Assembly: GCA_014871385.1 (NCBI GenBank)
Contig: CM026425.1
Location: 6,239,243 to 6,303,242 of the forward strand
DNA length: 64,000 nucleotides
Origin: Ceratodon purpureus
Taxonomy: Eukaryota; Streptophyta; Bryopsida; Pseudoditrichales; Ditrichaceae
Direction of reading: 5' to 3'
The position numbers were made by a program, and so were the translations under genes. The notes under the pieces are model-generated. The model had not been told where the DNA came from. It worked only from the letters and a program-made list of their open reading frames with translations, and made no database searches. Below, one piece after another: positions 58,995 to 64,000 of this stretch (positions within the stretch are counted from its first letter, which is position 1; each line of letters begins with the position of its first letter).

Positions 58995-59813
58995 TTAGCA
59001 TTCTGATTGCACAATTCTGGGCCTAGGAAATCTCACCCGCTTGCTTCTGGTATTCAACACAGTGTAAAGTCGGGATCGCTTATTCTCAAGGCTGGTGAAG
59101 AATCGGGGTTGTCTTCTCTCTGGAGGGAAAATAGGGCTGTAGGGGAAGTTGAGGACCTCTTGCACCAACGTTTGTCGATACCATTCGTCTTGACTAATCT
59201 GCAGCTGTAGGTACGAAGGGATTCGCTTCTCATTCTGCGCAAGAATTAAGATCTTCACAGGTGCAGGAGTGCATGACTGTTGTTGATTGTATAGGAAATG
59301 CCCAAGAAAGGTGTTCTCCGGGATGCGAGGTGCTTTCGGGCTGTCGTCCGCTCCAGTGTGGCCCACGAACAAGCCAAGCTTATTGGCAATAGCAGGAAGA
59401 TAGCACTGAGATTGGAAGGGCAGATTGGGTAAGGATATCACCTTCAACATCAAGTCGTCCGCTTTGGTGAAGAGGTCGACTGAAACTGGGAAGACTGCGG
59501 GTCGCATGTTAGGGTAATCTCGAAGAGCCGGGGCCGGGATGTCACAAGCTCCTTCCTTGTCACAGACCACGACGAAGACTCCCTCGCATACACGCTTGTG
59601 CATGGTGGCTGTGATGTCATGTCCTTCGAGCCAATCCCCCAACCAATTGCAAAATAAGTTATGTGGTACGTTGGGCCCGAACGCGATCAACACAGAACAC
59701 CTGATAGAACGCTGCTTCGCCTTCTCAAGCGCCGGAAGATAGAAGAAAACAACTCGGGGATTTGTAGGATTTGAGACAGGATCCTTGAAATCTTTCCACT
59801 TCGCCAGCACCAT
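58995..59813 (-). CDS. Unrecognised intronless 272-aa protein
   Basis: A single open frame from ATG at 59813 to TAA at 58995, long for this AT-rich neighbourhood and protein-like throughout. The N-terminal half has alternating hydrophobic strands (PRVVFFYLPALEKAKQ, RCSVLIAFGPNVPHNLFCNW, GVFVVVCDKEGACDIPAP). The text loosely recalls the small DUF4283-type domains seen in retroelement-related plant ORFs; that comparison is weak. The C-terminus is basic (RLYTVLNTRSKRVRFPRPR). No signal peptide or membrane segment. Function unknown; it may be a lineage-specific or transposon-derived gene. Confidence 0.6.
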   Translation of the reverse strand: MVLAKWKDFKDPVSNPTNPRVVFFYLPALEKAKQRSIRCSVLIAFGPNVPHNLFCNWLGDWLEGHDITATMHKRVCEGVFVVVCDKEGACDIPAPALRDYPNMRPAVFPVSVDLFTKADDLMLKVISLPNLPFQSQCYLPAIANKLGLFVGHTGADDSPKAPRIPENTFLGHFLYNQQQSCTPAPVKILILAQNEKRIPSYLQLQISQDEWYRQTLVQEVLNFPYSPIFPPERRQPRFFTSLENKRSRLYTVLNTRSKRVRFPRPRIVQSEC

Positions 59814-61148
59814 TGTTTGCACTCAAGCGCAGCCTACCAACAAATTCAAAAAACCGATCAAACTTGCACTTCTTAAAGCGTACCAGTAAAAATTAACCTT
59901 CCTCGTGCAGCACGTTGGCTACATAATCAAGACTTTGATTCAGCAAAAGATTCAAAACCGTTCGCATTCTTCAGTTGTCAACCTCTGATCCACGTAACAC
60001 TAACTCTTGTTAATATCAAACAAGGTGAATCAACGCATGAAACACGTGTAAGGGGAAGAAGTTATTTTGACAAAGATACTTCACTGCAATGGGTCAACAT
60101 TAATGTTGCTAAGTACTGGATACGAAAGAGGTCAAATCGTTTCCTGAGATCCATTAGGACTTTCGTCATCCGTTACACACAGCAGCCGATCCTATCTTGG
60201 GAAAGGATGTGAGCATGGATGAACTCCAGTATCCTTGCGTAGCACGGTCACAATTGCGGAAGTTTTGCAAATCAGGCTAATGGAAGCTACAGCCAACAAT
60301 GTCAGCCCCAGATAGTTACACCTCATCGAAACCCCAGAGGCTTGAAATACAGTATGTGATACATGCAGACATCATATTCACCATGAACAGTTGGCACTAT
60401 TTGAAACACCAAAATTCGAAGGAGATGGCAAAAGCCAGTGACATCCAGACAACGACTGACGGTACATGGCCGGAACGAAAGATGCAAATCACTTACTAGT
60501 CAATGATATTCAACGACAAATCCAAACCGAAATTAATCACAAAATAACACTAGTTACTACTCTTCACAAGATGACTACAAAATTCAACATCAAATATGTA
60601 CTTTGAAAAAAGAATTTTTTTACTCCTCGTTTTTCGATGTTTTTGTTTCGATACCTGAACAAGCACTGCTTGAACAAAGATGGTTTAAAAAGCAGTCATG
60701 AGATGCTTTTAAGAATACTATACAAACTGCCCTGAAGACCTCTGCAAATTGGAAGTTGTAAGCCAACTCACTGCCTGCCTGCCACATAGAAGAATTGAGC
60801 ATCAGGAAGGTGGCAAGTATACTACCCTTTGCAATCATCTGAGCAAAAGTACGACCGAAAAACCCCGAAAGGATCTACTTCACATCCATTGCGAACGTGA
60901 GTATGTCTCTAATTTGGTCTTGAGGGAAAAACTCTACCTTTCACTACAGCACTACTTTACAGCCATCGTTATCATGTTACAACCTTTTGACAGCACCAAG
61001 GACCTGCACACCAAAATTTAAATGTCAAACCACAGTAGCCATCCAAAAATCCAGACTTCATAAAAATCGTTAATCACATTCAGGAGAAGGTTGTGCATCA
61101 CTTACACAAGAATAAGTACAGCGAACATCTGGTGTCGGATAACCAACA
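59814..61148. other. Intergenic between the unknown ORF and CDC73
   Basis: No supported gene; it includes presumed CDC73 3' UTR next to 61149. Confidence 0.45.
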
Positions 61149-62890
61149 CTAGTATAAAAGATTCAACTTCCGACTCTGTATATGAGAGTCCAATCCTTGC
61201 CAGAACTTAAGAACAGCTGTCTTGTCCTGGTGTCGCTTGTGCTTGCTAAGCTGCAAAATTCAAACAAAAATAAAATCGTTAACCCGATAGCATTATACTT
61301 TCGTGAGATCAAAAGCTCTATCCACATCACCTGTGCAATCGCAAATAACAAATGTAAGAATACTCTCACAATACCTAATCCATAACCCCTTAATGCTGCC
61401 AAACTCCTCTAATGAATATAAGCAATACATTTCACTCACATTGATGATCTTCACATTCCATTGCATAACTTGCTTTGCTGATTCCACACTATCGTCCTCA
61501 AACCGCAGGAAAACTCCCATGACTGAGGCAATACATCGCAAATATTAGCAAAACAGTATCCGTCTTTAACCAGTAGAGCAGTGAAACCACTAACCAAATA
61601 CTCCGCAAAAGAGACACCCGAAACTCAGACAATCACAGCAGGTTAAACCACAAAAAAACCAGCTGGCCAAACTGAAACAAACTTACATTTGTTAAATATC
61701 TCTACTCGATCGCTAAAAGGCCAACCCTTGAATTGCCAATCTTTTCCCAAAACAAAAATAGCGACAACTCGCTCCCAATCTTTGGAAGTTAAACCAGCAA
61801 TCTTGTCTCGCACTTCATAAGGAACCGGTCGCTCTCTACCCATCTTCCGCTGTACAAACACAATATCCACTTTCTTCGCCATGCCCTTCACTTTCACCTC
61901 AGGATGAACATACACACCATCTTCGAGAAACTCCTTCACATTGAACGTGTTCAAGAGCGTCTGAGATGCACTTGGCACGATGATAATCGGAGGCCCATCC
62001 GGTTTGGTTTTCACATTCTGTCTTTGATGTGGATGGTGCGGCGGACGCTGTCCAGCCTTCGGGTCCGGTTTCATTCTCCCTCCATCCTTCTTCTTCGAAT
62101 CCGTGATGTAGGACTGTGAAGGGTTGATGCCCAGCTCCTCGGCAACATCTGTCCCCAGATGCTCCTTCCAGAACCGCTTCTCCTCCACATTGGCATATCG
62201 GTTGGCGGGGTTAGGAGCAGCCATGGGTCCGTCCCCTCCTTTCCCTGAATCCTTCCTGCCATCAATCTCAGGCTTCTTCTTGTCATCCTCTCTCCTGCCA
62301 GTGAGAGTGGCCAACACACCCTCGAAGCTCTTGTTATGGCACAGAAGAATGGTCTCACGGTCCCTGACAGGCCACTCACGCTCCCGGATGAGGTCGATGA
62401 TGGACGCCCCATCGTCACTGAACTGGGTCTCCTTCACCTCCTGCCCTTCCACTGGCTGAGCCCGGAACTTCTTCGCAACATGGTGCTCTCCGTCCTCCAC
62501 CCCCTCGACCTCAGGCTCCTCCTCATGCCCATGCTTCCCTGCAGCCCACTCTCCTGGCGCTCCTGCAGGGGGAAGAAGCTCAATCGCTTCGTTCGTGGCA
62601 ACTCGCCCTTCCAGATAATCCTGCAGCGGCTTCCTATCTGTGAACGTCGCAAACTGAAGCTTCGCACTGCGAGCTGCATTCATGTAATCCGTATGCCTCA
62701 TGTGGATATTCGTCACGAAGAATATGAGCGCGTCCAGCGTGTAGAACCCCCCTTGCTTCGACCTGTACGCCGTCTCGATACTCTTCCGGAAGCTGTAATC
62801 ATCCCCGAAATGATACACATCGCCTACCAGCTTCACCTTGTCCAAGTCCCCCCGGATGGTGTACTCCCGAAGCACACTCAGCGGATCCAT
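61149..62890 (-). CDS. CDC73: Paf1 complex subunit CDC73 (parafibromin homologue)
   Basis: Three exons: 62890-61687, 61522-61440, 61250-61149 (462 aa). The N-terminal domain MDPLSVLREYTIRGDLDKVK...YTLDALIFFVTNIHMRH matches plant and animal CDC73. A charged linker follows. The C-terminal Ras-like domain contains IIIVPSASQTLLNTFNVKEF, RERPVPYEVRDKI, WERVVAIFVLGKDWQFKGWP and VEIFNKF. It continues through exons 2 and 3 to WNVKIINLSKHKRHQD and ends SHIQSRKLNLLY. The protein acts in the nucleus with RNA polymerase II elongation and H2B ubiquitination/H3K4 methylation. The start at MDPLSV is preferred over an upstream in-frame Met because it matches the conserved N-terminus. The last two exons were found by splice sites and homology. 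The gene appears intact and head-to-head with an HIR gene. Confidence 0.94.
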
Positions 62891-63687
62891 CGCTCCAAAA
62901 CCTCTCTCCCACCAAAAGAAGAAAAACAACCACCAAAACTACAACCCAAACCCCACCAGAAACCCTAATCCTCCAAAACCACCCTCCTCACCAAAAAAAA
63001 CCCAAACACTCACAAAAACAAACCACATTCACATCCTCCACCCGAATCCCAATCACGAAACACGGCTCCAGAGCTCTCCACCTCCAGGAACACTCGCCAT
63101 GGCTCCCAACACTACCAAACCCGAAACTCAACCTCCCAGAACTCAACCTCCCTGCACCAAACCCAAAAACCCACTTGAACCCCTCCAAAACCAACCAAAC
63201 CCAAACCAAACGAACTCAAACTCCCAACCCCAAATCTCAAACTCAAGCCACAACTCCCGAGCTACAACATCCCACCATCATCTCACCATCATCACACCAT
63301 CACATCAACCTCAGAAAAAACAACTTCACAGACAGACAGAGAGAGAGAGAAGCGAGAAAACTTCACCGATTCATGAACATAGCCATGAACATGGCCATAA
63401 ACAGATCCACATCAGGGTCTCAACTGCGCAGGGTTTCGACGTGGAAGTGTTTGCCTTGAGCACGAAGACTCGGACACGGTGATGGTGGGAATGATGTTGT
63501 AGCTTCGCCCTTCTGCAGGTCATCATCAGCAGATGATGTGAGTCACCGTGAGCAGCTGCCTGCCACCGCTCTTGGCAATTTGAGGAGTATTTGTTGAGGA
63601 GTATTTGAGTTCGGGTTTGGATTTTGGAGAGTCTGAGGATCAGTTTTTTGTGTTGTAGGGTTGGAGATATTGAGGTTTTTGGGGGAG
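62891..63687. promoter_or_regulatory. Shared divergent promoter region of CDC73 and the HIR gene
   Basis: About 0.8 kb separates the two divergent start codons. A telo-box AAACCCTAA lies at 62960-62968, 70 bp upstream of the CDC73 start, probably in its leader or core promoter. A GA-rich microsatellite is at about 63330-63352. Open frames here are compositional (A/C-rich). Confidence 0.5.
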
Positions 63688-64000
63688 ATGGCGGGATTCG
63701 GGTGTTTGGTGTGCGTGGCGCAGTCCACGATCGGGGTGGTGGAGAAGTGGGGCAAGTTTTCCGGGATCGCGCAGCCGGGGTTGCACTGCTTGAATCCGTT
63801 TGCGGGCGAGTGGCTGGCGGGGCGTCTGTCGCTGCGCGTGCAGTCGCTCGACGTGCGTTGTGATACCAAGACGAAGGTGGGTTGCGGTGCCTTGACGCGT
63901 CTTTTTCTTCGTTTTTACTTGGTCGGTGCGTGGAAATCAGTTCAGATTGCTGCGTTTGTTGGCGATCTTGTGGTTTGAGGGTTTGTGTTTTCGCTTGTGG
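63688..64000 (+). CDS. Hypersensitive-induced response (HIR) protein, SPFH/band-7 family, partial
   Basis: Exon 1 is 63688-63876 (63 aa) and is followed by a GTGGGT donor; the rest lies beyond the window. It reads MAGFGCLVCVAQSTIGVVEK, then WGKFSGIAQPGLHCLNPFAG, and LAGRLSLRVQSLDVRCDTKTK, the conserved start of plant HIR proteins. These are plasma-membrane microdomain scaffolds of the stomatin/prohibitin fold linked to defence signalling. Gly/Cys residues near the start fit lipid anchoring. An upstream in-frame ATG (63661) is less likely given homology. Confidence 0.88.

Noticed and set aside
1-64000. tRNA, rRNA or CRISPR features
   Set aside because: No cloverleaf, rRNA block or regularly spaced repeat-spacer array was seen by reading; a covariance-model scan was not possible.

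Overview
This window looks like nuclear DNA of a land plant, most likely a moss or another bryophyte (inference). Spliceosomal introns are everywhere. The gene set combines a plastid-type glucose-6-phosphate isomerase, plant UDP-rhamnose/UDP-galactose transporters (URGT), a Paf1-complex CDC73 protein, an HIR band-7 protein and an nsLTP. Genes sit in AT-rich DNA full of small transposons. I saw no prokaryotic, organellar or viral organisation. All product names rest on my own reading of translated motifs; no database search was run.

Layout. 99-2572 (-), 13061-15455 (+) and 53465-55762 (-) are three URGT paralogues with the same six-exon structure. Exons 2-6 have identical lengths in all three. 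Each has a long leader region and, farther upstream, a cluster of GATAC/GTATC words. Between the first two lie an AT-rich desert, a 921-bp piggyBac-type MITE and a leader-intron tandem array. Then come an nsLTP gene (16824-17345), a 161-bp CACTA-like MITE, a second 921-bp piggyBac MITE, a decayed Copia retrotransposon (21317-25038) with another inverted-repeat element nested in it, and a foldback MITE.

27197-28862 is a three-exon gene for an unknown membrane/coiled-coil protein. 30202-36906 is a large piggyBac element flanked by TTAA. It carries a broken transposase with all three catalytic Asp positions, an Arg-Gly-rich upstream reading frame and a CT-rich tandem array. 37858-43448 is the 14-exon plastid PGI gene. 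44330-46544 holds three foldback MITEs in a row plus one solo end.

49494-50477 is an intronless GC-rich short-chain dehydrogenase of bacterial appearance, followed by a broken P450 gene (51315-52369). After the third URGT come an unrecognised intronless ORF (58995-59813), CDC73 (61149-62890) and, divergent from it, the first exon of an HIR gene that runs off the window.

Functional links. URGT genes supply nucleotide sugars to the Golgi for wall polysaccharides, and plastid PGI feeds starch synthesis. The other genes have no evident shared pathway. The most notable material is the set of transposons (a plant piggyBac with matching MITEs and a TA-flanked foldback family), the shared upstream module of the URGT paralogues, and the probable horizontally acquired dehydrogenase.
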